Notes: generated by a model from the letters alone, not told the origin. 64,000 bases of DNA from Atkinsonella hypoxylon (GCA_000729835.1 JFHB01000001.1:558001-622000); one strand, 5' to 3'; positions 25,137 through 36,544 are shown, counted from the first letter of the stretch. Program-made: numbers and translations.

Positions 25137-25191
25137 GCAGGCAAGGCAGGCAAGGCAGGCAAGGCAGGCAAGGCAGGCAAGGCAGGCAGAC
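25137..25191. repeat. 9-nt minisatellite (AAGGCAGGC)
   Basis: About six near-perfect tandem copies of a 9-nt unit. Its reverse complement resembles the array at 25826-25877. Confidence 0.9.
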
Positions 25192-25825
25192 AGGTGGACG
25201 TAGAAGAGGTACGTACCTTGGTTGCTTTGACATGAAGCATGTATCGAGCACGACACCACAAAAAAAGCAAAAAAAAAAAGAAAAAAAGAAAAAAAAAAGC
25301 AGTGTGTCATGTGAACATTGTTGTTCTTGTTTATCGTGTTCGTCATCTTCATCATCTTCATCATCTTCCCAGATTAGCTCCTGTCCTCGCGCCTGGGGCT
25401 GCCAAGACCCTCAGATCCACTTGAGATGCCGATTTACCCAGAGGCGCCTGGCTCTGCGCAGCTTGTGCGCAGCAATCTCCATCAATCAATCCATCCAGGG
25501 CGTCCATCAAGGGCGTCCACAACAGGTAGGGTCTGCAGCTGGTGTCCGCAGTGCCTGCAGTGCTCCCTAGTCTAGGGCCTCTGGGGCCTGTCTCACCATC
25601 CTGCTGTGCGACCTGGAGCCCCATGACCGGAAGAGGGACGGGCCCCTTTTGTAAGGAGAGCGCATGAGAATTAAATTAAGCTTAGCATTCTCTCTTTTTG
25701 ACCTTAATTAGCCACCTATCTATCTATCTATTCATGTGTACTCCGTATGCTGGACGAAATGGATGATTCAAACCAGGCAACTGTGGCATTTCCAACAGCG
25801 ACTAACCAGACCTCACCTAACCTAA

Positions 25826-25877
25826 CTGCCTGCCTGCCTTGCCTGCCTGCCTTGCCTGCCTGCCTGTCTGACTGCCT
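25826..25877. repeat. GCCTGCCT/TGCC minisatellite
   Basis: Tandem CTGCC/TTGCC units, similar to the reverse complement of the 25137-25191 array; directly followed by the palindrome TACCTAGGTA at 25884-25893. Confidence 0.9.
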
Positions 25878-25940
25878 GCTAAGTACCTAGGTAGGTACCT
25901 AACTCAACTTATTTCAACCACACTCCTACCAAACACAGTA

Positions 25941-26007
25941 CTCCATACTCCCTCCATACTCCCTCCATACCCCCTCCATACTCCCTCCATACGCCCTCCA
26001 TTCTCCA
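25941..26007. repeat. 11-nt minisatellite (CTCCATACTCC)
   Basis: About six copies, the later ones with single substitutions. Confidence 0.9.
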
Positions 26008-26023
26008 TTTTTCTTGGCATTCG

Positions 26024-26098
26024 CATCCCTCTCTTGCATCCTCTCTTGCATCCTCTCCTGCATCCTCTCCGGCATCCTCTCCGGCATCCTCTCCGGCC
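26024..26098. repeat. 12-nt minisatellite (GCATCCTCTCYK)
   Basis: About six copies, shifting from CTCTTG to CTCCTG to CTCCGG along the array. Confidence 0.9.
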
Positions 26099-27369
26099 TG
26101 GTTTCCTCGCTCGGCCGACCGGCACGGTCCAAAATTTGCATCTTGCATCTTGTCCCTACCTTGTACAGTTGCGCTTTATTCCCGAACCAAGCTTCACCGA
26201 CCCCTCTCTGTCCGTGACACGATCTGGACAGGTTGACAAACTTGGTAGGTTTCGAAATAAGTTTTGTGTATCTCGTACAACATGTACATTCAAACTTGGC
26301 TTTGCCAAATTGTCCTAGATCGAGCGGAGGTTACCGACCAGCAGTTGATGAGGCCACCCACCTATGACCGACACGACCGACACCTCTGCGTCCGAACCTA
26401 GCCACGGCGTTTCTTCTGACAAAGGAGTCTTCCGTAGTACTTTTAATGGTCAGCCGTGCATATTATTACTGTAGATCATGTATTATATCATGCCGGCCGT
26501 GACCTATGCTAGGAAGATGACGCTGATTCGAACCAACTACGCCCATCGTCGTGGCATTTCACTGCTATGCTAGATCGACCGGCCCAAGAAGACGCAGGGG
26601 AGGCGGTGTATCGCCCGTTTACCTCGAGCAGTTTTTTGTCCGTCAGCATCCCACGGCCCACGGAGGAGAGGACTGCCTTTGTCGCCGTAAATACGAGTCG
26701 TAATAAGAAATAAACTGTTGTCTAGACTGCTGCAGCCGTCGATGCTCGCCCACATTCCACGGCGCGACCGTAGCCACGATTCGTAGCCATCTCAGCCATG
26801 GTGCCGAGCTATTTGCCAACGGACCCGGCACCAGGCGATGGTACGTAACGCTGGATGACGGATTACGGTTACGACGTGCCGGATTTGGTGCTGGGCTGGC
26901 TGTAGGCTGGCTGTAGGCTGACTGTAGGTATGTGCGTATGTATTATATGCTCGTGCCTTCATCGGCCTGTTGCTCGCGGATCAGGTGGAGACCAGGGCCT
27001 GCTCTAACTATGGCCAAGATTAGCTTCCAGTCGACAAAAAGACCCAAAAGCTTATCCTGCGAAAGGGCAGCCAGCAGGGGAAGGGCAATAAGGGAAGGGC
27101 AACAAGGGAAAGGCATGCTGCGGTTCTACCCAGCGAGATGGAAATTGCCCCGGGCATGGTCCGTGTTGGCGATCCAGTACGCAGTACAGAGTACAAAGTA
27201 GTTACAACAGAGCACGGAGCACGGAGCACGGAGCACTGGGTACTGGGTACTGTACTGGGCCAAGGAGACGGATGATAGGCTGGCTGGCTCCGTTTTTTCC
27301 GCATTTTTGGCTCTAGACTTGGCTCCAAGTTCCAAGGCCAGGAGGGAGGAGATTGCTGGGACGCTGGGA

Positions 27370-27520
27370 GCAGTCGAGCAGTCGAGCAGTCGAGCAGTCG
27401 AGCAGTCGAGCAGTCGAGCAGTCGAGCAGCCAAGCAGCCAAGCAAGCATTCAAGCAAGCATTCAAGCAAGCAGCAGTCAAGCAAGCAGTCAAGCAAGCAG
27501 TCAAGCAAAGCAGTCAAGCG
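27370..27520. repeat. 8-nt (GTCGAGCA) then 12-nt (CAGTCAAGCAAG) minisatellite
   Basis: Seven to eight near-perfect GTCGAGCA octamers grade into 12-nt CAAGCATT/CAGTCAAGCAAG units. It lies about 1.5 kb before the WOPR gene start codon. Confidence 0.92.
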
Positions 27521-27705
27521 GTTTGGCAGTGCCCAGCCAGCAGCAGCGCACTGGCGCCACCCCACCGTAGCCGCAGCCACCAGTCTTTCTCAGACCCCCG
27601 GTCGTGGCACACCCCCCTTCTCGGCTCCACGGCGCCGACTTATCCATTTGGTACATTTTCATACACATTTGCATCGTTGCCTTTTGATCCGTCCCCTTGC
27701 TGGCC

Positions 27706-27960
27706 ATGTCACGCACAGCACCGTGCCCCAACCTTATTTCTTTTCTAATCCTCCTCGCAGTTTTTATTTTGTATCTTTATCTCCCAGAACCTGGGGCCTC
27801 TTCTGCGCAGTTTGACCCTCGTTCGATCATCACCAGCCAGTTTTGTAGAGCATTCGCTGCCGGCTTCAAAATCTTGGACGTCTTGGAAAACACCACCAGC
27901 TGGGACAACGACCTGGGACACCACCTCGCCCTTTACATCACTACCGTCACACAAGATTAA
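27706..27960 (+). other. possible upstream ORF (84 codons) with one hydrophobic segment
   Basis: An ATG-started frame in the pyrimidine-rich region before the WOPR gene encodes MSRTAPCPNL followed by a strongly hydrophobic stretch (ISFLILLAVFILYLYL) and a polar tail. It could be an upstream ORF in a long leader, a small membrane protein, or a chance frame in a T-rich tract. No homologue is recognised. Confidence 0.25.
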
Positions 27961-28485
27961 ACCACATATCCGCTCGTTAGCCAGCCAGCCAGGTACCAGG
28001 CAGGCCATTACAACACAACAATCCGTCAACCTTGTTGTCGCAGAATCTCATCCGGCACACCAAAGGTATGTCAGTTTTGTTGGCTCCCATCACAATGGGT
28101 ATTTCACCGTGCCTACGTCTTCTGACTATCTGGCGTCACTTGCGTCTGCTCTTATGCTATGCACTACCACATTGTACTAGCTTTCCACGTCACTCAACCA
28201 CCATCCTTGTTGGATCTGCAGCCGGGGCAACAGTTGGCTCATGATTAGCCCTCGATTCTTTCGTTTCGGTGTGGAACAGGTCATCAGGACTGGGCCAAAT
28301 AGTTTTGGATTTCCGCGCGTACTCGCTGCGCAAAGTCTTGTGGGCGGGCACTTGCCAATTCAACCAGACTGGATTTGATCTCACTTGCCAAGCGGCAATT
28401 GGGACCAGACAAGCGGGTCAACGCTTGTTACGCTTGCAAAGGTTACATCCTGCCATCTTTCACACATACTCCGTACAAGAACTAG

Positions 28486-28517
<32 letters not shown>

Positions 28518-29034
28518 CGAAAAAACCGCCAGGGTGGCATCCTGGACTTTGATTACTTGGATTTTCTACTCTGCTTTTTCTAGCCGCGCCTTTGCTTTTG
28601 TTGCTGTTGTCGCCTTCATATCCCATACGAGGATAAGGCTAGTTAGCTTGCCAATGAATGATATCAATATATCTTGGCACATAGCAATCCAGACCTTATC
28701 TTCATCCTTGGCCTCTTCCATCGTCCTTCCATTTCTCCTCCATCCCCTCACACGAACCTTGGCTTTTTGTGCGATCGCACTCTATTCGCAGAGGCTAAGA
28801 CCGAATTGCTTACAGCGTTGACACCCTTCTTCTTACCAAGCTTTCCGTCCATTCATCATCTTGGCTTTATTTGCTTGGAGACAACAGTTTGCGAGCAACG
28901 CTTGCCGTACGAGTTTCGTAAACTCGTTACTGGTGCTCGCCGCACCAACCCCACTCCAATCATCACACATTGGACGTCCTGCGAAAGCAGGTACGGTAAA
29001 ATCCGTCAAGACGGAGGCCATAAGTTCAGACAAG

Positions 29035-30288
29035 ATGGAGACGTACCACGGTTACGTGCGTACTCCAACCGATGCCATCAAGCTATTCGAGGCCTGTCGC
29101 CTGGGCTTGTTACCTCGGGTGCAGCGTCGACTTTCTGAGAAGGAGAGGCAATCAATTCGATCAGGTTCTGTATTCGTATGGGACGAGAGGGAAGCCGGCA
29201 TGAGGAGATGGACAGACGGCAAGTCATGGAGTGCCAGCAGGGTTTCTGGCAGCTTCCTCACCTATCGTGAGATGGAGGGGAAAAGAGGTGGTGGCTTCGG
29301 CCCCGGACGTCGTGGCAACGGCAAATCTCCTGATTCTGGTCGTGGAAGCGACGAGGACCATGATGACGGAGAACCCGAGGGATACCGATACAAAGCAGAC
29401 GGCCTCATGAAGCAATCCTTCAGCATTACCACATCCACAGGCCAGCATCTGCACCTCATTTCGTACTACTCGCGTCCTCAGCCTGGTCAACCCGACCTGT
29501 CACAACCTAGCTCAGATCCAGCACTGCGAGCAATCATGCCCCCCAAGGGCATGTATCCCGAATCCAGCATGGGCGAGACCAACCAGACTCCTGCACTCAT
29601 CCGAACGCCAATGCAACAGCCCTACATGATTGCTCCTCAACAGCCGTATCCTCACTATCAGCCATCAGGATACGGCTGGCCGCCGTCACCTGCTGCAACT
29701 CCTCCATTCTCTCACTATGCACCTACCCAACTCCCTCGTGGCGCTCATCCTCACGCGCTGCCTCCACCAAATCACCCAGCCTACGCCGCGCACGGCCACT
29801 ACACTCACGTACCACCACCACCACCACCACCACCGCCACAACCTTCACACTACGATCGTCCTTCATTACCTCCTCTGCAACATCCTCAACCAACCGCAGT
29901 TGCGCCACTACCACCATACCACCCAGGCCCGTCACCACCCAGGCATCCTGATTCCCCCAAATACAAGGAGCGTCAGGGCTCAAATGGGCCTCTGCCAGCA
30001 CTCAACTCTGTTGCTGGTCCTGTCCCTCATCCTGGCATGACCCCGCCAACTCGAGAGCACAGTGCCAGTCCCCCTAGATTCAAGTACGAAGGTGCCATGA
30101 TGAACGGTGACCACCGATCAAGCCTGTCAGCCTTGCTTCACCCTCTAAGCGACTCTTCTGTGAGCAAGTTGGCGGGCGCTGGCAGCGGTCCCAACAGTCC
30201 GCGAGCGAACAGTGTGTTACCGGAGAAATGCGGCGTCAGTGAGGACACGAGGGCCTTGAGAATGCTTGACAGAAAATTCTGCTTGTAA
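29035..30288 (+). CDS. Gti1/Pac2 (WOPR) family transcriptional regulator, Pac2-like
   Basis: WOPR proteins (Wor1, Ryp1, Sge1, Gti1, Pac2) are fungal DNA-binding master regulators of morphology, gluconate/cAMP-linked signalling and virulence traits. The start at 29035 was chosen because family members of this type begin METY.G.VRTP.DAI. The product is 417 residues. WOPRa covers about residues 5-85 (LFEACRLGLLPRVQRRL, SGSVFVWDEREAGMRRWTDG, SWSASRVSGSFLTYREM). After an acidic/Gly linker, WOPRb covers about 117-147 (YKADGLMKQSFSI, HLHLISYYSR). The rest is Pro/His/Tyr-rich low complexity with a CACCAC-encoded poly-Pro tract, ending ALRMLDRKFCL. The frame is open upstream to about 28861 without another ATG. 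The METY start and WOPRa sequence look closer to the Pac2 than to the Sge1/Wor1 branch, from memory. No intron in the CDS. Confidence 0.94.
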   Translation: METYHGYVRTPTDAIKLFEACRLGLLPRVQRRLSEKERQSIRSGSVFVWDEREAGMRRWTDGKSWSASRVSGSFLTYREMEGKRGGGFGPGRRGNGKSPDSGRGSDEDHDDGEPEGYRYKADGLMKQSFSITTSTGQHLHLISYYSRPQPGQPDLSQPSSDPALRAIMPPKGMYPESSMGETNQTPALIRTPMQQPYMIAPQQPYPHYQPSGYGWPPSPAATPPFSHYAPTQLPRGAHPHALPPPNHPAYAAHGHYTHVPPPPPPPPPQPSHYDRPSLPPLQHPQPTAVAPLPPYHPGPSPPRHPDSPKYKERQGSNGPLPALNSVAGPVPHPGMTPPTREHSASPPRFKYEGAMMNGDHRSSLSALLHPLSDSSVSKLAGAGSGPNSPRANSVLPEKCGVSEDTRALRMLDRKFCL

Positions 30289-31433
30289 GCACTGCAAGGC
30301 AACCACGAGAAGGATTTCTTTCCTAGTTGTTGTACTCTCTTGTACTCTTGTTGATAACTTTATCCCGAGACGCACGAGGTCATGCGACATCTCTTTAGTG
30401 CACGTCTCGCGCAGCATATGCAATTGGGGGCGTTTTACGGGAACAGTCTATGACGTGTTTGGATCGGCGGACAGGTGCAATACCCGGGGCATTCGAGACT
30501 CGGAATTCAAGGGGTGAACCGAACCGTAGGGGACAATTGAATAGGAGTGGAGTTCTTTTTGGCGTTGAACCGGATATGGTTCCTGGATATAGGTGTATGA
30601 TATAGATTCTGTCTATCAGAGGCAAAGCGTTTCGATTTCGCCTATATATCTTTTCTCTTTCTCTCCATCTCGACTTGGTCTCTTCACTGTGATTCCTCCT
30701 CGTGTAGAATTGTCGCACGTAAGTCCCAGCTATGACTTGAAACGATTATTATCCGCTAGTCAACCTGATAGAAAGCCATCGTATGGCATTCCGATATCGA
30801 GACTTCCCCTGCCTATTCCGGCAAGTGGGTCACGCCGCGTCATCAGTCGGGAAGCCCGTGCGGAGTATTTACGCAAGCATTCAAACGGCCTTGCAGCTAG
30901 CTAGCTAATTGACAACTCCCCGTTGCAGCAAGCTCCCAGCTTTAAACAGCTGCGTGCGGGAGAGAGGGCAGATCACAGTACACGATATGAGGCTCACACG
31001 GTACTGCACTGTGGCCACTGGTTCTCCACTTCCAGCAGGCTGCGCAATGGCCCGACGTTTGTTCCAAAATCTTCTTGTGCCTAGACAAAGTACTTGTCTG
31101 AAGGGGCCTGAATCCTGTAGGTCCTGCAGGGCGGAGGATTCCGTGCAAGAGTAGCGCTTAGATTGGCGGTGGGCCGTGGCGCGCAAGACGTCATGTCATT
31201 GAGGGCTTGGGAGTGTGAACGTACGACGTTATGTAGGGTAGTTGAGTTCGGCTTGGTGTTTCTGCTTGGCTTCTGATTAGTCGTAAGCTGGTTGTTATTG
31301 GATTTGTCTGCGGATGAGTTGGGAATGGCTGAGGGTGCGGGCATTAATCAAGTTTACATTTTTTTTTTTTTTTTTTTGGATAGAGTGGGAAAATAAAAGG
31401 TCATGATTGAGCGTAGAGTGGTGTGCTTGTGAA
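30289..31433. other. 1.15-kb convergent spacer, no gene seen
   Basis: Lies between the 3' ends of the WOPR gene and the FAD monooxygenase gene. It contains a run of 19 T (31359-31377). Nothing else is recognised. Confidence 0.6.
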
Positions 31434-32801
31434 TTACTTGAATCTAGGGGTTCGTCTTCGTAAAAGGGCAGACTTCTCGTTCAGCCCGTGGAAATCATGG
31501 GCGTCCAGACACGCCTGTCTGCTTAGGACGACGGCGCCGTCCTCGCCGCCGGTGCGGTCTCTCATCTCGCTTTCGTACTCATCGATACCGTGCTTGGGCG
31601 GCACCTCGCCGGCGTGAATCTTGCAGAGTTGCCGCACGAGGTTGTGGGCATCGAGTATGCCGTGGTTGGCAGCCTCGCCTCGGTACATTGTCATGGCGTG
31701 CGCGGCGTCCCCTACGAGCGTCACCCGGCCTTGGTGATTGTCCCAGTCGAGACAGGGCCAGTCCTGGATGGCGATCTCGAGGACGGGCGTTGTAGCGGGA
31801 ATGCTGTCGACGGCCTGGCGGAGGAGGGGGTGGAAGTCCCTCGCGCGCCGCTTCATCTCGGCGACGCGCTCGGCGTCCGTGTCGGGCACTCGGTCGGCAT
31901 CGCTCTTGGCCAGCCACGAGGTGATGATCTGCACGCGGTATCGCTCCCTGTCTGTGCCCATGGTGCCGTTGACCTCGGGCGTCTCCATCATGGACACCCA
32001 GAGGAAATGGCCCGTTACGGGGTGGCAGCCGTGGAAGAGGAGCGGATCAATGTCCCGCAGCGGTTTGACTTGTTCTGGCGTCATGTCGACCGCGGCGCCG
32101 ATGAAGTGAACGGGGAGCGGTCGGTTGCGGTAAGTCTGCGGCGCGAGGAACTTTCTCGTCTGCGAGTTCGCGCCTTCGGCCCCGACAATCATGCTTCCTT
32201 CTGCCGAGGAGCCGTCGGCGAACGTGGCTCGAATGCCCCCGTTCTCTCCCGCCAGCAGTTCGATGCCGCTCAGCTTCTTGCCCCAGTGGACATGGTCCGC
32301 TACGCCTTGGAGAAGCGCCTTGCGGAGCTTTTCGCGATTGACTCGGCGGCGTTTGGTCGGCGGGATGCGGAACTTGGAGTCCAGGGTCTCCAGGTTGATG
32401 AAGAGAAAGTTGCCGTTGTCGTTGCGGCCGACTTCTGGGTCGACTTGCACGTGCTCGACCGCCTCGACTGTTGCCTCGTCTAGGAGCTCGACCAGGAAGG
32501 GGAGCGCCCAGTGGATTGTGATGGCCCATCCATGGCTCCGTGCGTCAATGTGCTCGTCGCGCTCGTAGACGTGGAACGGGATATTGGCCTGTTTTGGCGG
32601 GACTTAGTATCTTCGGATGGACAATTGACGCTCGCGAACTGCGGGGAGGGAGGAAAGGTGGGGTTGGGGTTGGGGTTGGGGTTGTGTATGTGTGAAAAAT
32701 TGAACATGTTTGGAGCACACCTTCTTGAGGCCATGGGCAAGTGTCAATCCTACGATGCCTGCGCCGATGATGACGACGGGCTTTGTGATGGACGATGGCA
32801 T
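31434..32801 (-). CDS. FAD-dependent monooxygenase (salicylate-hydroxylase / UbiH-PHBH-like)
   Basis: Group A flavin monooxygenases hydroxylate aromatic or polyketide-like substrates with NAD(P)H and O2. Two exons, 32801-32721 and 32588-31434, with a 132-nt intron, give 411 residues. The start at 32801 places the Rossmann motif right after the N-terminus: VVIIGAGIVGLTLAHGL (GAGIVG at 13-18). The second FAD motif is GRVTLVGDAAHAM (GDAAHA at 320-325), followed by GEAANHGILDAHNL. A DG-like motif (VGAEGANSQTRK) lies near 163. No signal peptide or membrane segment is clear. The substrate cannot be read from the sequence; it has no biosynthetic neighbours here, so it is probably catabolic. The intron contains a GGGTTGGGGTT purine-rich repeat on the plus strand. 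It is divergent from cft2 over a 0.8-kb spacer. Confidence 0.87.
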
Positions 32802-33576
32802 GGTTTGGTTCGTATGTCTGGGTAGGACTATGCCTGGCTTGCGGAAAGCGATTGTTCGTGGTCTAATTAGCTCGGATTTGGATAGAATACGCTTCCAATC
32901 CGAGATACCCTTATAATTTAAGGTGAATCGAGCGTAAAGCCGGTAGATAGAAGATTTTAGCAATATCCGCAACAAAGTGGTTTTTGTAGGAGGCGGCCGG
33001 GAAGCCCGGGCGCTAATGTGGGGTTGAGCTGCTCCAACATGATGTACATATACTCGATTTTAGGCTCAATTGATATTCATGAGGAATAGATTAACTATAC
33101 GGAATAGACGTGGAAGGTACGACTACTTGCGTTCTGACCCACAAGCTTCAACCAATTAAATGGCTGTCTTTAGAGGTACATGCCGCACTATACCAATTTA
33201 TACTACAATAAAGGTCGATCGAAGTCGCTCCATCAGAGCCAGTGAGAAAAGTGGGTCGGCACGAGGTGGTAGTAGCTTAGCTGACTTTACCGCGACATCG
33301 TAAGGCCGATCCGATCCAGTTGAGCCTTGCAAGATCCTTGGCTCACATGGCACCCAATCGACGTGCCTGCCGAATTGGCAGCTTCTGACGCGCGACTGGA
33401 GAGCTCTTCCGATTGTGCATCGGCCAGCAGGAAACGAACGAGCAACGAGAAGACGGCTAACTCTTCCGAGCAATTTATACTAATGTTATAGTCGACATAC
33501 ATACAGGCAGAGAGGATCATGTCAGCGGCGTCCTGCTAATATCCCCCTAAGCCGCCGATGCTGCGTTGCAACCGCC
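32802..33576. other. 0.8-kb divergent promoter region
   Basis: Between the FAD monooxygenase and cft2 start codons. No repeat or RNA gene is seen. Confidence 0.6.
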
Positions 33577-36544
33577 ATGTTCACGTTCTGTCCTCTCCAA
33601 GGCGCGCTCTCCGAGTCGACGGCGTCGCAGTCGCTCTTGGAGCTCGATGGCGGTGTCAAGGTGCTGGTCGATCTTGGGTGGGATGAGACGTTCGACGTCG
33701 GAAAGCTTGAAGAGCTGGAGAAGTAAGTTATAGGAAGCCATGAGCTTTGAGCTCCGCCACTTCGACTGCTAACAATACCCCCCCCATCCTTACCATAGAC
33801 ACGTTCCTACTCTATCACTCATCCTTCTCACACATGCAACTGCGTCCCATTTAGCTGCATATGTCCACTGCTGCAAGAATTTCCCTTTATTCACCCGCAT
33901 TCCGGCCTACGCGACGCGCCCTGTCATCGATCTCGGGCGATCGCTGACCCAAGATCTTTATTCCTCGACGCCCGCGGCTTCCACGACCATTCGACAAAGC
34001 TCACTATCAGAGATCGCTTACGCTTACACACAAACTGCTGCTACGGCGCAAAATCTGCTCTTACAGTCCCCGACTCCTGATGAAATTGCCCGATACTTTT
34101 CTCTCGTCCAGCCCCTGAAATACTCTCAACCACACCAACCTCTGCCTTCACCATTTTCGCCGCCACTAAACGGGCTGACGATTACTGCGTACAACTCTGG
34201 GCATACGCTCGGTGGTACAATTTGGCATATACAACATGGCCTAGAGTCCATTGTCTATGCAGTGGATTGGAACCAGGCCAGGGAGAATGTGTTTGCTGGT
34301 GCTGCATGGCTTGGCGGAGCGGGAGGTGGAGGTGCTGAAGTCATTGAACAACTGCGCAAACCTACTGCCCTGATATGCAGCAGCCGCGGAGCTCAGAAGT
34401 CGGCGCAATCAGGGAATCGAATCAAGCGAGACGAACAAATGCTCGACATGATCAAGACGTGCGTGACCAAGGGTGGCACAGTCCTGATCCCAGTCGACTC
34501 AAGTGCAAGAGTTTTGGAATTATCTTATCTGCTCGAACATGCGTGGAGGGCGGATGCTGTGTCGGAAAATGGCACCCTGAAATCAACAAAGCTGTATCTC
34601 GCTGGCCGAAACATGTCCAGTACCATGCGTTATGCAAGAAGTATGCTCGAGTGGATGGACGATAATATTGTCCAGGAATTTGAAGCCTTTGCTGAAGGAC
34701 AGCGAAAGGCCAACGGAATAAACGAAAAGAAGGAAGGAGGTCCTTTCGACTTTAAATACTTGCGACTTTTAGAGCGAAAAGCGCAGATAGTCAAGCTTCT
34801 CAGCCAAACAACGACCCATGGCGATTCTCCGTCTGGAGGACGGGTCATTCTAGCCAGCGATATGAGCATGGAATGGGGCCTCTCCAAAGATGCTCTCAAG
34901 GGTCTCGCGAACGACCCAAATAATCTTGTCATATTAACGGACCGTCCAACTATGGCGAAAGATGACAGTCCTTCAATAGCGAGGACTCTGTGGGAATGGT
35001 GGAAGGAGAAGAAGGATGATGTGTCTGTTGAAAAACCCGGTAACGGAGAGAATGTCGAGCTAGTACCCGCAGGCGGGCGAAATTTGGAAATCCGCGAAGC
35101 CTCGAGGCAAGCTTTGGAAGGAGACGAGTTGGCAGTCTATCAACAGTGGCTTGCAACGCAGAGACAGCTCCAGGCAACGCAACAAACAGGCGCAGCTGGG
35201 TCGCTAGAGGGTCCTGCAGATGTTGTGGACGATGCCTCATCAGAATCTTCGTCAGATTCAGAAGATGAGGATGGCAAACAACAAGGCAAAGCATTAACAG
35301 TGTCAGCTACAATGGGCCAAGCAAGCCGGAAAAATGTGATTTTGAAAGATGAGGATCTGGGTATCAACGTCCTGATAAAACGAAAAGGAGTCTACGATTT
35401 CGATTCACGGGGTAAGAAGGGTAGAGAGCGATGCTTCCCTGTTGCCATTAGGCGCAAAAGGAGCGACGATTTTGGCGAGCTCATCCGACCAGAGGACTAT
35501 CTTCGAGCCGAGGAGAAAGACGAGGACAATTCCGAAGCTGGCAATGTGGCAGCAGAAGACGACAAGCTAGGGAAGAAGCGCAAATGGGACGACGTTACGA
35601 AGAACTCGGCTGGCCCCAATAAGCGAGGTCAGACCAGCCGGGTTAATGCAGAAGACGGCGACAGCAACGGCCCTGAAAGAGATGGATTCATGCCCGATGA
35701 CCTCGATGAAGCCGAGGACACGGACACAGAAGAGCCGACTGGGCCTTCCAGGCTGATCTACAAAACAGAGACGATCCAGACAAACCTGCAAATCGGTTTC
35801 GTTGACTTTAGCGGTCTCCACGATCGGCGAAGCTTGGACATGCTCATCCCATTAATCCAGCCTCGCAAGCTAATCCTTGTCGGCGGGAACCACGAAGAAA
35901 CCATGGCCCTAGCAGAAGACTGTCGAGCCGCTCTCGGCATGGATGGCGACAAGGCTATCGACGTCTTCACCCCAGGCATAGGCGACTGGGTCGACGCCAG
36001 CGTGGACACCAACGCCTGGGTCGTCAAACTCGCGGACCCGCTCGTCAAGAAACTCAAGTGGCAAAACGTCCGTGGCTTAAGCATCGTCACCATCAGCGGA
36101 CAATTGCTCGCCACCTCGCCGGCAAGCGAGAACACACACGAATCCGATGAAGAACAAGACCTGTCTAACAAGCGACAAAAGACGGAGCCATCCACTGCCG
36201 TAGCAATCACATCCACGGCCCTCACGTCACCGGGGGCAATTCTCCCGGTCCTAGACGTCGTACCTTCGAACCTCGTCTCGGCCGCCAGAACGGCCGCGCA
36301 GCCCCTTCACGTAGGCGACCTGCGCCTCGCGGATCTTCGACGCGCGATGCAAGGATCCGGACACGGGGCTGAGTTCAGAGGAGAAGGTGTTCTCGTAATC
36401 GATGGGTCGGTGTCAGTGCGCAAGACGGCAGAGGGGAGAATCGAGGTCGAGAGTGTGGGCCTACCGAGCGTGGGGAGACGGAATACGCTTTACGAAGTTA
36501 AGAAGGCGATTTATGATAATTTGGCGGTCGTGGCTGGGGCTTAG
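33577..36544 (+). CDS. cft2: Cft2/CPSF100, cleavage and polyadenylation factor subunit
   Basis: A subunit of the nuclear cleavage and polyadenylation factor that makes mRNA 3' ends. Exons 33577-33722 and 33799-36544 (intron 76 nt) give 963 residues. It begins MFTFCPLQGALS, then a metallo-beta-lactamase fold: LVDLGWDETFD, LILLTHATASHLAAY (about 57-71), and the beta-CASP part (GHTLGGTIWHIQHG, VYAVDWNQAREN, LIPVDSSARVLELSYLLE, MSMEWGLSKDALKG). The zinc-binding motif HxHxDH of active nucleases is replaced here by THATASH, as expected for the inactive Cft2 partner of the endonuclease Ysh1/CPSF73. An acidic Ser-rich insert (SSESSSDSEDEDGKQQG) and a Lys-rich linker (KKRKWDD) interrupt the middle. 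The C-terminal domain (GNHEETMALAEDCRAALG, LRRAMQGSGHGAEFRGEG) is present. It converges on sys1. Confidence 0.96.

Larger units (their letters stand above)
17751..29034. other. 11.3-kb gene-poor region upstream of the WOPR regulator gene
   Basis: No intact gene is apparent on either strand. It contains AT-rich patches (about 18250-18500; 19320-19390; 20730-21190), many A/T runs, several short tandem repeats (19214-19241, 21724-21753, 22964-22990, 25137-25191, 25826-25877, 25941-26007, 26024-26098, 27370-27520), at least four TACTCCGTA elements, a TACCTAGGTA palindrome and a weak P450-like coding fragment (about 18652-19010). The last 1-1.5 kb is pyrimidine-rich and probably a long 5' leader of the downstream gene. 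The longest open frames (up to about 255 codons at 24803-25570) run through tandem repeats and look like nothing known. Confidence 0.6.

Noticed and set aside
24803..25570. 255-codon plus-strand frame
   Set aside because: Consists of tandem repeats, an A-run and low-complexity Ser; no family-like part.
31590..32483. 297-codon plus-strand frame
   Set aside because: Antisense shadow of the FAD monooxygenase, which has clear motifs on the other strand.
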